From NCBI RefSeq assembly GCF_012689525.1, contig NZ_CP051517.1, positions 78,976-142,975 of the forward strand: a stretch of DNA of 64,000 nt. The letters run 5' to 3'. Source of the stretch: Paraburkholderia aromaticivorans. GTDB taxonomy: Bacteria > Pseudomonadota > Gammaproteobacteria > Burkholderiales > Burkholderiaceae. Position numbers and translations under genes: made by a program. The notes under the pieces are model-generated. The model made no database searches, was not told where the DNA came from, and worked only from the letters and a program-made list of their open reading frames with translations. Shown here piece by piece: positions 1 to 8,812 of the stretch. Positions within the stretch are counted from its first letter, which is position 1. Every line of letters begins with the position of its first letter.

Positions 1-89
1 GTCCCGGCATCGCCAACCGGAACGCCCGTTGCGAACGCTGACGTCGATATGGCCATCACTGCGATGGCCGCTACGAATGGTCCTTTCAT
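1..89 (-). CDS. Start of a VirB5-like transfer protein (partial)
   Basis: Only the first 29 codons are inside the window. They encode a typical Sec signal peptide: MKGP, then a hydrophobic stretch ending SAFA, with a likely cleavage before TGVPVG. The start codon overlaps the stop of the upstream membrane gene in an ATGA, so the two are translationally coupled. The position right after virB4 in a VirB-type operon is where virB5 (minor pilus component, pilus tip adhesin) or a trbJ-like gene normally sits. The VirB5 assignment is inferred from gene order and the signal peptide only; the mature protein is off the window. Confidence 0.55.
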   Translation of the reverse strand, partial: MKGPFVAAIAVMAISTSAFATGVPVGDAG

Positions 90-370
90 TTCTGCACCTC
101 CACTTCCGGTTGTAAGGTCGATTCCGCCAATCGCCCTGCGCTCCCTGGCTTGCCCATCCAGTACAGCCTGATGCCTCGCGACCACGACCACGCATACACA
201 AAACAAAGCGCGAGCACGCCGTACTGCTGCGATTCCCACGCCATCCAGAACCAGAAAGGTTGCCCTGCAAGCCCACAGATACAGGCCCACTTACGCCAGT
301 GTTCGCGTCGGTCCTGCGACAGGAAAATGCTCGCCGCACCGAGTACACCGATTGCAATCTGTCCGATCAC
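86..370 (-). CDS. Small membrane protein of the transfer operon
   Basis: This 94-residue protein has two or three hydrophobic segments: residues about 2-18, and about 30-65, which is rich in Trp, Phe and Tyr and includes the stretch PFWFWMAW. It ends in a polar tail. The start is a GTG preceded by an AGGTG ribosome-binding sequence. It lies 21 bp after virB4 and overlaps the next gene by four bases (ATGA), so it belongs to the transfer operon. I do not recognise the family. A small inner-membrane protein between virB4 and virB5 could assist assembly of the secretion channel or be an entry-exclusion protein; both are guesses from position. Confidence 0.7.
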   Translation of the reverse strand: MIGQIAIGVLGAASIFLSQDRREHWRKWACICGLAGQPFWFWMAWESQQYGVLALCFVYAWSWSRGIRLYWMGKPGSAGRLAESTLQPEVEVQK

Positions 371-391
371 AGGTTCACCTCACCACTCAAC

Positions 392-2911
392 TCAAAGGTT
401 GTGCGTCCGTTCAGATAGCGCACGATTCATGAACACTGGAACCCATCGACTCGGGTCCGTTGTGCCCAACTCGGCGCGGACACGGTTCATCAGTTCAACC
501 GACTTGTCATTCGACGACAGGACGGCCACGAGCTCAGGCATGTCCGACATATCAAACGAGGCGCGCACACTGACTCCGCTGCCCTTCTTGATAAGTACCT
601 TGTAGTCAGTAGGCGCAGCGCGCTCGATGAATTCGAACTCGCTCTGCGAAAAGTCCAGGTTATCGACGTAGTCCCGTCGATCGGCCTTGTCATTCGCGAA
701 ATAGAAGCTCGTCACCGCCTGATTCTTGACGGCCGCCACCGGCCGATAGAGAGCGCTCGGCTCGGGCGTAATAAAGAGCGTTACGCAGTTGCGCCGGCGG
801 AATGTCTCGCGATACAACTCGACTTTCTGTTGCCAGAACGGATTGCGAATGTATGTCTGGGCCTCGTCCCACACGATGATCGCGGGCGAGCCATCAAGCG
901 ATTGCTCGATGCGGTGCGTCAGGTAGTTGAGCAGGATGGGAAGCTCTGGCCTTCCCTCCTTGTCTTTCATCAGTTCCCGCATCTCATAGCGGTAGTGACG
1001 GTGCGTTGTTACATCGAGCGTGTCGTGTTCGTTGTCGAAAACCGCGGCATTCGCGCCATCGCCGTGCCACACGGCAATCGCCCGATACAGGTCCGAATTC
1101 TTCGCGCCGAAGCGCCAGGCCAGATTCCGCAGGCGCCGGTCCCCGAACTTCGTCTTGCTGCCATCGAAGTTGTCATTAACCGCCGTGGCAATGCGTTCGA
1201 TATCGTCGACCGTGAGCCTGTAGCCGTAGCACGTCGCCATCATCTGCAGCAGCTCGCGCAGCATCGCGCGGTTCTGTTCCGTGTCGGGCATCTTGCAGGG
1301 ATTGCCAAGCGAGCGTGACAGGCTGAGTACGATATCGGCGCCGTTCATTGCCTGTATGAACACGGTCGCGCCGTTCTCACGGTCAAACCAGTGCACCCGG
1401 GGCTCCACCTTATCGGCCTGACTGGTGACCAACGCGACAAACAACGTCTTGCCCACGCCCGTTTTCGCCGCGAAATTGCCATGCCCAGGCACCATCCCGG
1501 CGCGTTCCTCATGAAAGTTCAGGTAGTAGCCGGTCTGACCTTCAGTTGGCAGAACCATGAGGCATTCACCCCACTGGTTTCCGTCAAAACGCCCTTGCGG
1601 AAAGCTATGCAGCGATGCAAAGGCGGCAAACTGAAGCGTCTCGACCTTGCCGACCCGACCGTTGTGCCGCTTTCTGGCACCAGGTATCTGCGACCATACG
1701 GCACGCTCCATGCCGGTCGTCTCGACAACCGGTTTCACGCCCCAGCTCTTGAAACACTCGCCCGTTTTACCCACGGCATCATCCAGCGCTTCAAGCGCCT
1801 TCAGTGCCGCCTCCTGCGAGCGCCCTTCTACCGGCACATGAACGAGGACGCTCATGTGGTGGGTGCCGAGAACTGCCTTGTTGGCCGCCTGCCGCATGCG
1901 CAGAGCGGTGATTTCCGCTGACATACCGGCAGTCGTCCGGTCATGCGATAGCCGGGCCTCACTGGTCGACGTCGCCATGCTCGCGTCAAGCTTGTCGATC
2001 GGGAAAAACTTCTGCGTGACGATCAGTTCGGCGGGCAGCCGCTGGAACCGGTCGGCCATCCCGGCGACAGCGCCATCGGGCCAGCGTGACATGGCCAACA
2101 CCTGCCCGATGCGCCGGTGGTTGAGCCCGTTGACCTCAAAAACATCTTTCCCAAGGATCGGATTGCGGCCGAAATGCAGATACGAACTCGCGATCACCTG
2201 GGCCAGGTTGTATGAATCGGCCAGCACGGGCCCGTCTTCCTGCGTGAGCAGATAACGCAGGAACCGCGCCATCTCACAACAGGGTCCGATTTCCGTTTCG
2301 ACGCGGCCCAGACGGCGAGGCGCGTAGTGCGCCAGCGATTTCATCAGCGAGTTGACCTTCTCTTCAAGGTCTCGCGCCTGCCGCGACTCGGTTTCAAGCT
2401 TGTCGTTTGTGCCGGAGGGATTGAACGCATTGAATACGCGATCGAGCCGCCCCACTACGCCGCTGTAGTGCCGGTAGCGCACGATGGCAATATAGATTTC
2501 GTGCTGATACAACGACCGCGTCTGAAATCGCGCTTTCAGCTTTTCATTGAGGAAATCCGGAAACCAGTTCGAATACTTCCCGGCGGGCCACCGGTTGGCC
2601 CTGCGCCGGATCTCGTACACGTAGATGCCCACATTGCTGTCAGCGATGGACTCCAGCGCGGTGTTCCGCTGATGCTTGTACGCATCGACACCGGTGTCAT
2701 CGAGCATTTCCGCGTAGAGACCCTGCAGACGCACAATCTGCACCAGTCCGCTGTCAAGCGTGCGCAACGTATGGCCGTTGTAGTACGCATTCAGGCCAAA
2801 CGGAAGTTCGCGCGAGGCGTGCAGATCAGCCGCATCATCCTTGTCTGACTCGCTCCGCTGAACGAATGGCGACGCGCCGAAATGACGGTCGAGAAAGGTG
2901 GAGAAAGACAT
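392..2911 (-). CDS. virB4: VirB4 type IV secretion ATPase
   Basis: This 839-residue protein matches the VirB4/TrbE/CagE family in length. The N-terminal half is the VirB4 N-terminal domain. The C-terminal half is a RecA-like ATPase with Walker A GVGKT in AAKTGVGKTLFVAL (about residue 475) and a Walker B-like segment ending IIVWDEAQT (about residue 690). VirB4 sits at the cytoplasmic base of the conjugation channel and powers pilus biogenesis and substrate transfer. It follows virB2, virB3 and a small gene, all leftward, and is followed by a small membrane gene and a virB5-like start. The reading frame is intact and includes all recognisable motifs, so the transfer apparatus may be functional. 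Confidence 0.93.
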   Translation of the reverse strand: MSFSTFLDRHFGASPFVQRSESDKDDAADLHASRELPFGLNAYYNGHTLRTLDSGLVQIVRLQGLYAEMLDDTGVDAYKHQRNTALESIADSNVGIYVYEIRRRANRWPAGKYSNWFPDFLNEKLKARFQTRSLYQHEIYIAIVRYRHYSGVVGRLDRVFNAFNPSGTNDKLETESRQARDLEEKVNSLMKSLAHYAPRRLGRVETEIGPCCEMARFLRYLLTQEDGPVLADSYNLAQVIASSYLHFGRNPILGKDVFEVNGLNHRRIGQVLAMSRWPDGAVAGMADRFQRLPAELIVTQKFFPIDKLDASMATSTSEARLSHDRTTAGMSAEITALRMRQAANKAVLGTHHMSVLVHVPVEGRSQEAALKALEALDDAVGKTGECFKSWGVKPVVETTGMERAVWSQIPGARKRHNGRVGKVETLQFAAFASLHSFPQGRFDGNQWGECLMVLPTEGQTGYYLNFHEERAGMVPGHGNFAAKTGVGKTLFVALVTSQADKVEPRVHWFDRENGATVFIQAMNGADIVLSLSRSLGNPCKMPDTEQNRAMLRELLQMMATCYGYRLTVDDIERIATAVNDNFDGSKTKFGDRRLRNLAWRFGAKNSDLYRAIAVWHGDGANAAVFDNEHDTLDVTTHRHYRYEMRELMKDKEGRPELPILLNYLTHRIEQSLDGSPAIIVWDEAQTYIRNPFWQQKVELYRETFRRRNCVTLFITPEPSALYRPVAAVKNQAVTSFYFANDKADRRDYVDNLDFSQSEFEFIERAAPTDYKVLIKKGSGVSVRASFDMSDMPELVAVLSSNDKSVELMNRVRAELGTTDPSRWVPVFMNRALSERTHNL

Positions 2912-2926
2912 AGTGACGTGCTCCTC

Positions 2927-3124
2927 CTATCGCTTCGGGCCGTGAGGGCCGGCCGCCCGCATGAGCAGTTCCGGCACAGAGAGCGTCTTGCCAGTGCCGT
3001 CCTCTGCCCAAAGGTTCGTGTGTCCCACACGGCGCGACGGCATCGACAGGGCCGGAAAATAATCCGTCGACTGCGACACAGGCGACACACGCCGGCGAGA
3101 GCGCGAAGATTTATCGTGGCGCAT
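2927..3124 (-). CDS. Small unknown protein between virB3 and virB4
   Basis: This 65-codon frame starts with ATG 14 bases inside the end of virB3 and stops 15 bases before virB4, so it would be translated by coupling. The product is basic at its N-terminus (MRHDKSSRSRRR) and ends ELLMRAAGPHGPKR. It has no signal peptide or membrane segment. I recognise no family. Its exact fit in the gap of a tightly packed operon is the main support. An alternative is that the region is an uncoded spacer and the frame is chance, which is possible in GC-rich DNA. Confidence 0.45.
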   Translation of the reverse strand: MRHDKSSRSRRRVSPVSQSTDYFPALSMPSRRVGHTNLWAEDGTGKTLSVPELLMRAAGPHGPKR

Positions 3125-3395
3125 AGGTCTTGGCTCCGTCCCAGTATTTGAGGCTACGTGGCTTCGCCGTCGCGCCAAAGCTCTGATACGCGACCGAGAA
3201 CGCGAACATGTCTTTCGCGGTAATCAGATAGGAGCCGATGACCAGAAAGGGCACGGCGAGCATCACCGGCCACCATTTGAGGAACATGAAAACAACCGCG
3301 GGCAATACGAACGAGCCGAGGAACAGCTCAGCCAGGCAGCCCCATATCATCCAGGGTTGCACCATGCCTTTCGGGATTTCGTGAACTTCACGCAT
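3111..3395 (-). CDS. virB3: VirB3 type IV secretion protein
   Basis: This 94-residue inner-membrane protein has the family length and one long hydrophobic hairpin at about residues 15-60 (LAELFLGSFVLPAVVF, then MLAVPFLVIGSYLI). VirB3 proteins work with VirB4 in assembling the pilus at the inner membrane. The gene lies 9 bp after the pilin gene and upstream of virB4, the canonical order B2-B3-B4. The start ATG is well placed after the virB2 stop. The call rests on size, hydrophobicity profile and neighbours. Confidence 0.85.
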   Translation of the reverse strand: MREVHEIPKGMVQPWMIWGCLAELFLGSFVLPAVVFMFLKWWPVMLAVPFLVIGSYLITAKDMFAFSVAYQSFGATAKPRSLKYWDGAKTYAPR

Positions 3396-3404
3396 GGCCT
3401 CACC

Positions 3405-3806
3405 TCAGATCTGCGAGGAAGCGACCGACGCCGCATAGCGGACAATGGAAGGGACCGCGAAGAATACAAATGAGCAGATAACTGCGATCACGGCACCCTT
3501 CATCGGAATCCAACCCTTCGGCACCCCGAGCACACAGATGCCGAGAATCGCCATGAAGACATAGGGACCCGCGTCGACGAACAACCAGCTAACGAAATCG
3601 CGAACCAGGCCCGTACCAGTGCTGTAGTCCATCGCATAAGCGAATTCAGGGAAAACAGCTACGCACAGCAAAGCAACCAACAATGACATGCGCCGCGATG
3701 TGCTCGCTTCGACACTGCAGAAAACCGCCCGCGCGTCGCGAGTCTTCGCGCAAATGAAGGACAACAGCCGCTTCGCAACACTCTTACCCACAACGGCGTC
3801 TGCCAT
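3405..3806 (-). CDS. virB2: VirB2-type conjugative pilin
   Basis: This is a 133-residue pre-pilin. A long basic N-terminus leads to a hydrophobic signal around residues 40-58 ending EFAYA, the probable leader peptidase site. The mature part has two membrane segments (about residues 76-97 and 103-125) joined by a short loop GVPKGWIPMKG, the standard hairpin of VirB2/TrbC pilins. VirB2 polymerises into the conjugative pilus. It is the first gene of the leftward transfer operon seen here. A downstream ATG at residue 40 would give a shorter, more ordinary signal peptide, so the true start is uncertain. Confidence 0.85.
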   Translation of the reverse strand: MADAVVGKSVAKRLLSFICAKTRDARAVFCSVEASTSRRMSLLVALLCVAVFPEFAYAMDYSTGTGLVRDFVSWLFVDAGPYVFMAILGICVLGVPKGWIPMKGAVIAVICSFVFFAVPSIVRYAASVASSQI

Positions 3807-3921
3807 ATCAAACCTCTTCAGTGATTCGTGGTTAGGCGGTGCCGCGCCGTCAACTCCTACCCTCGCGCGTCATCCAATGGAATGAAGATTACCCACCGCG
3901 TCACTTTACTATCCGTAACGA

Positions 3922-3974
3922 GCGTGTCAAGTCATGTTTTGCAAAATATTTCCCAAACCTTGCGTGTCAGGTCA
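3922..3974. repeat. Direct repeat in the divergent virB2/BetR intergenic region
   Basis: Two 13-bp copies, GCGTGTCAAGTCA at 3922-3934 and GCGTGTCAGGTCA at 3962-3974, differ at one base. They begin 40 bp apart, about four helical turns. They lie between the transfer operon and the HTH-receiver gene, just upstream of the latter. They are plausible operator half-sites for that regulator. Binding is inferred from position, not shown. Confidence 0.5.
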
Positions 3975-4015
3975 GTTATGGATAAAGTCGGCAACCAAAG
4001 GAGGGGTATCTAGAT

Positions 4016-4873
4016 ATGCCTGATAACGACATTCAGACCGACTCAACGGCCATCGCCAGCCGCGTTCGCAATTTGATGGAGCGGCACGGCGTTACCAAAC
4101 GCGCTCAGGCGAGCGAGCTAAGCCGGATACTTAATCTCAGCTTCTCGGCTGCAAGCCGCAAGATGAAAGGCCAATTGCCATGGGATCTGAAGCAACTCGG
4201 GGCAGTTGCTACGCACTTCGGCGAAACTCCGAGTGTTCTGGTGGAAAACAACGAAGATTTTGAAGACTCGATCACGGGTGAGGGGATGCTGATGGTGAGC
4301 CCGCGCCCGCTGCCCTGCTCCGTGCTAATTGGCGACGAGCTGAGTCGCGACCGATCAGCTGACCTGGTAGCGATCCAGTCGGGCGACACATGGAACGTAT
4401 ATCCAGCCGAAATTGCTCCGGCCGGACGAATATTCAATGTGCTGTCGGTCGAAATACGCCCCGACCTGCCGCACCTCGAGAAGCCGGCTATCGCGGTTCT
4501 CGACGACGATACCGATACGCAGGCGGCAGACAGCGTCTGCGACTATCTTAACGACCACGGTCTGAACGCCACACCGTTCTATGATCTGGCCAGCTTTCGC
4601 GAAAGCCTGAAGAGCAACGCGTTCGACGCTTTCATAATCGACTGGCTCATCAACGATGACACCGCCGAGGCCGCGATTGTCGATATCCGGAAGGCCGAGA
4701 ATCCATCGACACCGATTTACCTGCTGACCGGGCAGTTGCAAAGTGGTAAGGCCCGTGTTGACGACATTGCCCGGGTGGTTAAGCAGTTTGGTTGCAAGTG
4801 GATCGAGAAACCGGTTCACATGCCCATATTGTTTTCGCAAATCTCTAACGAACTGAGCCGCTCATCGAGCTAA
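4016..4873 (+). CDS. BetR-type HTH regulator fused to a C-terminal receiver domain
   Basis: This is a 285-residue two-domain protein. Residues about 12-77 form a helix-turn-helix of the BetR kind (ASELSRILNLSFSAASRKMKG). Residues about 155-280 form a CheY-like receiver: the acidic cluster VLDDD at 161-165, the predicted phosphoacceptor Asp209 in FIIDW, Thr at LLTG and Lys in IEKP. The receiver is C-terminal to the DNA-binding domain, the reverse of most response regulators. A strong ribosome site (GGAGGGG) precedes the ATG. It converges on the glycosyltransferase gene with a 4-bp overlap of their ends. The hybrid kinase two genes away is a reasonable phosphate source. Whether it regulates the divergent transfer genes is untested. 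Confidence 0.78.
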   Translation: MPDNDIQTDSTAIASRVRNLMERHGVTKRAQASELSRILNLSFSAASRKMKGQLPWDLKQLGAVATHFGETPSVLVENNEDFEDSITGEGMLMVSPRPLPCSVLIGDELSRDRSADLVAIQSGDTWNVYPAEIAPAGRIFNVLSVEIRPDLPHLEKPAIAVLDDDTDTQAADSVCDYLNDHGLNATPFYDLASFRESLKSNAFDAFIIDWLINDDTAEAAIVDIRKAENPSTPIYLLTGQLQSGKARVDDIARVVKQFGCKWIEKPVHMPILFSQISNELSRSSS

Positions 4874-5913
4874 TCGCAAAGGTGCAGCGCCCAGTTGCTC
4901 GCAGTCAACTTCTGATACGCGCGGTCGACTATCTCCAGATCGCCCGCTCGCCCACTTGCCTGGATTCCCTGAATTTCCGGAAGAGGAAGGTTTATAGCTT
5001 TGCACGACGGGTAGTCGCGCACGCGCAGCTCAGACGAGATCGTAGTGAAAAATGCCACTGTAGGCACGTCAAACCCAGCTGCGATGTGAACGGCGGCCGT
5101 GTCAGACGTCACAACAAAGCGGGCATTTTTCACCCATGCAATAAAGGCGGCCGTGTCCGTCGATAGGCTCTTGATGTCTGTGTAGTGCTGGTGGTCGACC
5201 TTGCCGAAGCCAAGTACGGGAACGTGAAACCTTTCCCAAAGACTATTTACAGCCTCGACTCGAAACGAATGCGGAATGCTACGCACAGGCGTGCTGGCTG
5301 TCGGACAGAGCAACGTATATTCCTTCGATGACCATTCCGCGCTCAACGCCGGCACAGCTACGCGCTGAAGCCAGTCATTCGACTTGTGGTCCCGGCCAAC
5401 GTCAGCCGGTGCGATCCCGAGCGCCCACAGGAAAAAATCTATCATGGGCATCGTCGAGAAGTTCGGCCAGAACAGATGGTTACCCAGATCGATCCGGAGT
5501 TCATCGTCGGGCAGAGAATCGACATCGACGGGAAGATCCACAACACTCCCAAAGATCGGCGCCGCCAGTTCGTATAGCTGCCTGACGTACGCAGGGGCGC
5601 AACTCGGACGATAGATAACAAAGGAAATTTCCGGGTGCCGCCTCTTGATCGACGCCAGCGCCGTGAGTCCAATAATCGAGTCCCCCAGCGTGACGCCCAT
5701 TCCGTTGATGACATGAACGCGCGTTAGACGCGAGTAGTCGACTTCAAACGGAGCCACATTCGCATTCTTGATTGCCTGCACAGCAGAAAGCGCGCTATAA
5801 CCTTCTGCCGACACATCGGATACCTCAAGGTCATAGGAGGCAACAATCTCACGATCGCGCGAAAGCAGTGAACCTGCATTCGTAAGCGCCGATACCTCAT
5901 CAAGGATAGTCAT
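4870..5913 (-). CDS. GT9 (heptosyltransferase)-like glycosyltransferase
   Basis: This 347-residue protein has a two-domain GT-B look. An N-terminal half carries GVTLGDSIIGLTAL and a C-terminal half carries the GT9 donor-site signature TSDTAAVHIAAGFDVPTVAFF (about residues 270-290). ADP-heptose:LPS heptosyltransferases share this fold and motif. Unlike chromosomal waa genes, it has no LPS core gene next to it; its neighbour upstream (23 bp) is the hybrid kinase. The acceptor is unknown. It may modify a surface glycan or a protein. Confidence 0.65.
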   Translation of the reverse strand: MTILDEVSALTNAGSLLSRDREIVASYDLEVSDVSAEGYSALSAVQAIKNANVAPFEVDYSRLTRVHVINGMGVTLGDSIIGLTALASIKRRHPEISFVIYRPSCAPAYVRQLYELAAPIFGSVVDLPVDVDSLPDDELRIDLGNHLFWPNFSTMPMIDFFLWALGIAPADVGRDHKSNDWLQRVAVPALSAEWSSKEYTLLCPTASTPVRSIPHSFRVEAVNSLWERFHVPVLGFGKVDHQHYTDIKSLSTDTAAFIAWVKNARFVVTSDTAAVHIAAGFDVPTVAFFTTISSELRVRDYPSCKAINLPLPEIQGIQASGRAGDLEIVDRAYQKLTASNWALHLCD

Positions 5914-5936
5914 TGATCAATCACGTTCGGTTGAAT

Positions 5937-7733
5937 TCAGTGCCGCTTGTTAGCTGCAAGCGCATCCAGTAGCGCCTGCTTTAATACCGAGTTTCGCACA
6001 GGCTTGTGCAGGTGTTGTGTGAAGAGTTCAGCCCCACTGTCTTTCAGCAGCTCGCTGGAAAACGCACTGATGCCGATGATAGGAACATCCCTATTCGGTC
6101 CCGGCGTCGCCCGTACCTTTCGAGCGACGGCGATCCCGTCTTCCCCTGGCATCTGCACATCCAGCAATACTGCGTCATACGTAGCCTCACTCAATGCAGC
6201 CAAAGCCTCGCCCGCGTCGGCAGCAACGTCCACATACGCGCCAAACGATGACAGCACATCCGCAAATGACTCCCTTGCAGATTCCTGGTCATCTACGATA
6301 AGTACCCTCTTCCGTTCGATGATCGCCGTAACTTGCATCTCTGTTCCATCGGCCTCTGTAGCAGCTGCGGCTGCTTTGACGGGCATCGACACTGTGACTT
6401 TCGTTCCCCGCCCCGGCTCAGTCTCGATGTTGATCGATCCGCCGAGCAGATCGACCAGCCCTTTGACGATCGCGAGGCCAATGCCTGCACCGTCGTGCTT
6501 CCTCGTATTGGATTGGTCTAGTTGCGTGAATGGCTGAAAGAGCTGACTAACAGATGCCGCAGGTATGCCGGGTCCGGTGTCTTCAATAGTGATGTCAAGG
6601 ACGGCCCCACCCCTGGACGGCGTTACATCGAGACGCACAAGAATTCGACCGGCATCCGTATACCGGACCGCATTAGACAGCAGGTTTCCAACTATCTGCC
6701 TGATGCGATCGGGGTCCGACAGATACCAACCATCGCCGTTATTGACCAGCGCGACGACCTCCAACCCCTTGCTCCTGGCAGACGCCGTCACGTCGTCAAT
6801 CATCGAGCCAATAACGTCGGCGGGTTGAAATTCCCGCTCCCTCAACGTGAGGCGTCCGGCGTCCAGTCGCGCGAAGTCGGTAAGATCTTTCATCTGTGTT
6901 TCTAGCCTACTTGCGGCCACCGCCAGCCTCTTGATCAACGTCGCGTCTCGTTCGGCAAATCGCCGATCCAGAAGCGTATCGGCCACACTAACGATACTTT
7001 GCAGGGGCGTCCGTAGTTCGTGCCCGATCATCCCGAGGAATGCATTTTTGGCGCGTACCGCGTCCTGCTCTGCCTTGATCGCCGCGCTCTGCTGACGCGT
7101 TAGCCGCTTACGATCGACGCCAAGCATCAGGGCAAGCACAGCCGTTCCCGCCAGGAGTATCAACAACAGCAGGCTGCTCAGGAAAAAAAGATGCCGTTTC
7201 CCGATCAAGTCTTCGTAGACTGTGTCGCGCCGGTCTATCTCGGCCTCGCTCACGTGATCTGTGATGACTGCCAGAGGCTCATCTATCTGCCCTAGGCGAA
7301 GCGACAGGTCCACGGCCCTGCGTGGATCTTGCGGCAGCTGTTCGACCGCAGGCTTCACCCTCTCGATCACGGCACCTATTTGCGCGATCGCATCTCGAAA
7401 GGAAGCATTGCCGTTAAAGATCTGGGTGGCATCGGACGGTGTGGCCAACACGGCGTATTTCGATTGCAATACCTCAAAGCGCAACTGCACCGACCGAAAA
7501 TCCGATCTGCCAGCGCCGTAGAGGAGAAAGGCGTTCTTGGCCTTGTTTGCTGCGATTTCCAGTTGCGCAACTGGCCAGTAGTAATTCTCTTGAGGACCAG
7601 CCAGCGCCTTGAGACTCGCGGGTGACAGGAGCAGCGAATACGCGAAGTAAACCCATACCCCGGATACGCAAAGGAGGAGAGCAATCGCGACGCCCAGGAC
7701 CCGTTTGACGCCAATAGCGCGAAGGAAGGTCAT
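5937..7733 (-). CDS. Membrane-bound hybrid sensor histidine kinase
   Basis: This 598-residue protein has an N-terminal membrane segment (about 12-33), a periplasmic domain of about 150 residues, and a second membrane segment (about 181-204). The cytoplasmic part has an H-box with predicted phospho-His238 (GHELRTPL), an ATPase domain with N and G boxes (NLLSNAVRYTDAG; EDTGPGIP; DGAGIGLAI), and a C-terminal receiver (LIVDD; AVLLDVQMPGEDG; Lys in LHKP). No HPt domain is present. The start overlaps the stop of the periplasmic SUOX-fold gene by four bases, which suggests that protein supplies or tunes the signal. The HTH-receiver gene nearby is the best candidate output partner. Confidence 0.88.
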   Translation of the reverse strand: MTFLRAIGVKRVLGVAIALLLCVSGVWVYFAYSLLLSPASLKALAGPQENYYWPVAQLEIAANKAKNAFLLYGAGRSDFRSVQLRFEVLQSKYAVLATPSDATQIFNGNASFRDAIAQIGAVIERVKPAVEQLPQDPRRAVDLSLRLGQIDEPLAVITDHVSEAEIDRRDTVYEDLIGKRHLFFLSSLLLLILLAGTAVLALMLGVDRKRLTRQQSAAIKAEQDAVRAKNAFLGMIGHELRTPLQSIVSVADTLLDRRFAERDATLIKRLAVAASRLETQMKDLTDFARLDAGRLTLREREFQPADVIGSMIDDVTASARSKGLEVVALVNNGDGWYLSDPDRIRQIVGNLLSNAVRYTDAGRILVRLDVTPSRGGAVLDITIEDTGPGIPAASVSQLFQPFTQLDQSNTRKHDGAGIGLAIVKGLVDLLGGSINIETEPGRGTKVTVSMPVKAAAAATEADGTEMQVTAIIERKRVLIVDDQESARESFADVLSSFGAYVDVAADAGEALAALSEATYDAVLLDVQMPGEDGIAVARKVRATPGPNRDVPIIGISAFSSELLKDSGAELFTQHLHKPVRNSVLKQALLDALAANKRH

Positions 7734-8230
7734 TCAACAACGATCTTATAAATTTGCCACACAAATCGAGCTTCGATCGACGCGCGGTTCAGTTCGTCCG
7801 GTTGCTCATCACGGGGATAAATTAGCATTAGTGGCCCGAAGCCCTTCGGCTCCAGTGGTTTGCCATCACGCTCGTAGGCCACAATCGCCCCGTACTGTTT
7901 CGCGTCAGAGATGGGAACATCGTGCTTGTAATCATCAAGCGCATAGATGTGTAGGACCTTACCTCGTGCGCCGACTTTCTCCAGAATGCTTTCCAGAGTT
8001 GGCCCGCGCCACACGCTCACGGGTGTCCAATTCGTGGAGGTCTTGATGCTCTTCGCACCGAGCGAGAGCAGGTCAGCGCGCGTAAAATGATATGTGTGTG
8101 TACCTGCTTCAGTTACATGCGTGATATTGCCCGTCACGTCAAGCGCCAACTGTGCGGTCTGTGCTTGTGCCTGACCGAGACAAGCAAGAACTAACAAGAC
8201 CAACCCGATATGTCTCAAGATAGACTCCAT
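7730..8230 (-). CDS. Periplasmic SUOX-fold (molybdopterin-binding-like) protein
   Basis: The chosen ATG gives 166 residues with a clear signal peptide ending AQAQA (cleavage about residue 23). The mature part, with FTRADLLSLGAKSIKT, VWRGPTLESILEKVGA and FGPLMLIYPRD, resembles the oxidoreductase molybdopterin-binding (SUOX) fold. No conserved active-site cysteine is visible in the expected place, so catalysis is doubtful. It overlaps the kinase gene by four bases (ATGA). I infer a periplasmic sensory subunit for that kinase. An upstream in-frame start would add 15 residues without improving the signal peptide. Confidence 0.65.
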   Translation of the reverse strand: MESILRHIGLVLLVLACLGQAQAQTAQLALDVTGNITHVTEAGTHTYHFTRADLLSLGAKSIKTSTNWTPVSVWRGPTLESILEKVGARGKVLHIYALDDYKHDVPISDAKQYGAIVAYERDGKPLEPKGFGPLMLIYPRDEQPDELNRASIEARFVWQIYKIVVE

Positions 8231-8478
8231 GTATGTGCTGACCGTCAGAACGCGGGTATGTGCCGAGGCCTTCAATAGCAGCCAACCGCAACGCTTTCAA
8301 CTTGGAGAAACCTAAGTAAAGCGGATCGACAACGTAGACTGCCTTGTGCGATCACCTTGCCGGCGCGCACCGACGCCAACACTTGCGGCGCACGCCCTCG
8401 CAAAGTCGCGCTAAGATCGGGCATACACTGCCCTGTCCCACGATCACAGCCACGATTAATTCGCTCGAACCCCAAAAC

Positions 8479-8751
8479 ATGACAAACGACAGCTCACCGA
8501 TCCGTCAACGCCTAAACCGCCTCCACCAAGACCTCCTTGCATGCCAGGAAGCGATCAATTTAGCCCGTGCGAGCGGTACCACCGTTGAGACGGCTCAGTT
8601 TCTGCCCGAGGTTAACAGTCTTGCCAACCAAGCACATGCTTTGTGGCCGGAAGGCGAGGAACATCGCAGCCCCGACTTTGAGGATATTCTGCACATCAAG
8701 GCGGAAATCCACAATCTCGCAGCCGAATGTCGGCGTGTCCTATCCTCATAA
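8479..8751 (+). CDS. Small hypothetical helical protein
   Basis: This 90-residue frame begins MTNDSSPIRQRLNRLHQDL. It is predicted mostly helical, with heptad-like hydrophobics and no signal peptide or membrane span. It stands alone on the plus strand between leftward genes. I do not recognise it. A longer in-frame start exists at 8344, but that extension is Arg/His-rich and looks non-coding. Confidence 0.5.
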   Translation: MTNDSSPIRQRLNRLHQDLLACQEAINLARASGTTVETAQFLPEVNSLANQAHALWPEGEEHRSPDFEDILHIKAEIHNLAAECRRVLSS

Positions 8752-8812
8752 TGCTCGGCAGCATTCAGGGCGAGTCAGACCTGACTACTTCGCCCATCGT
8801 TCATCACATCCA

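Noticed and set aside
7800..8475. Promoter or riboswitch in the leader of the SUOX-fold gene
   Set aside because: No convincing -35/-10 pair, conserved aptamer or terminator hairpin was found.
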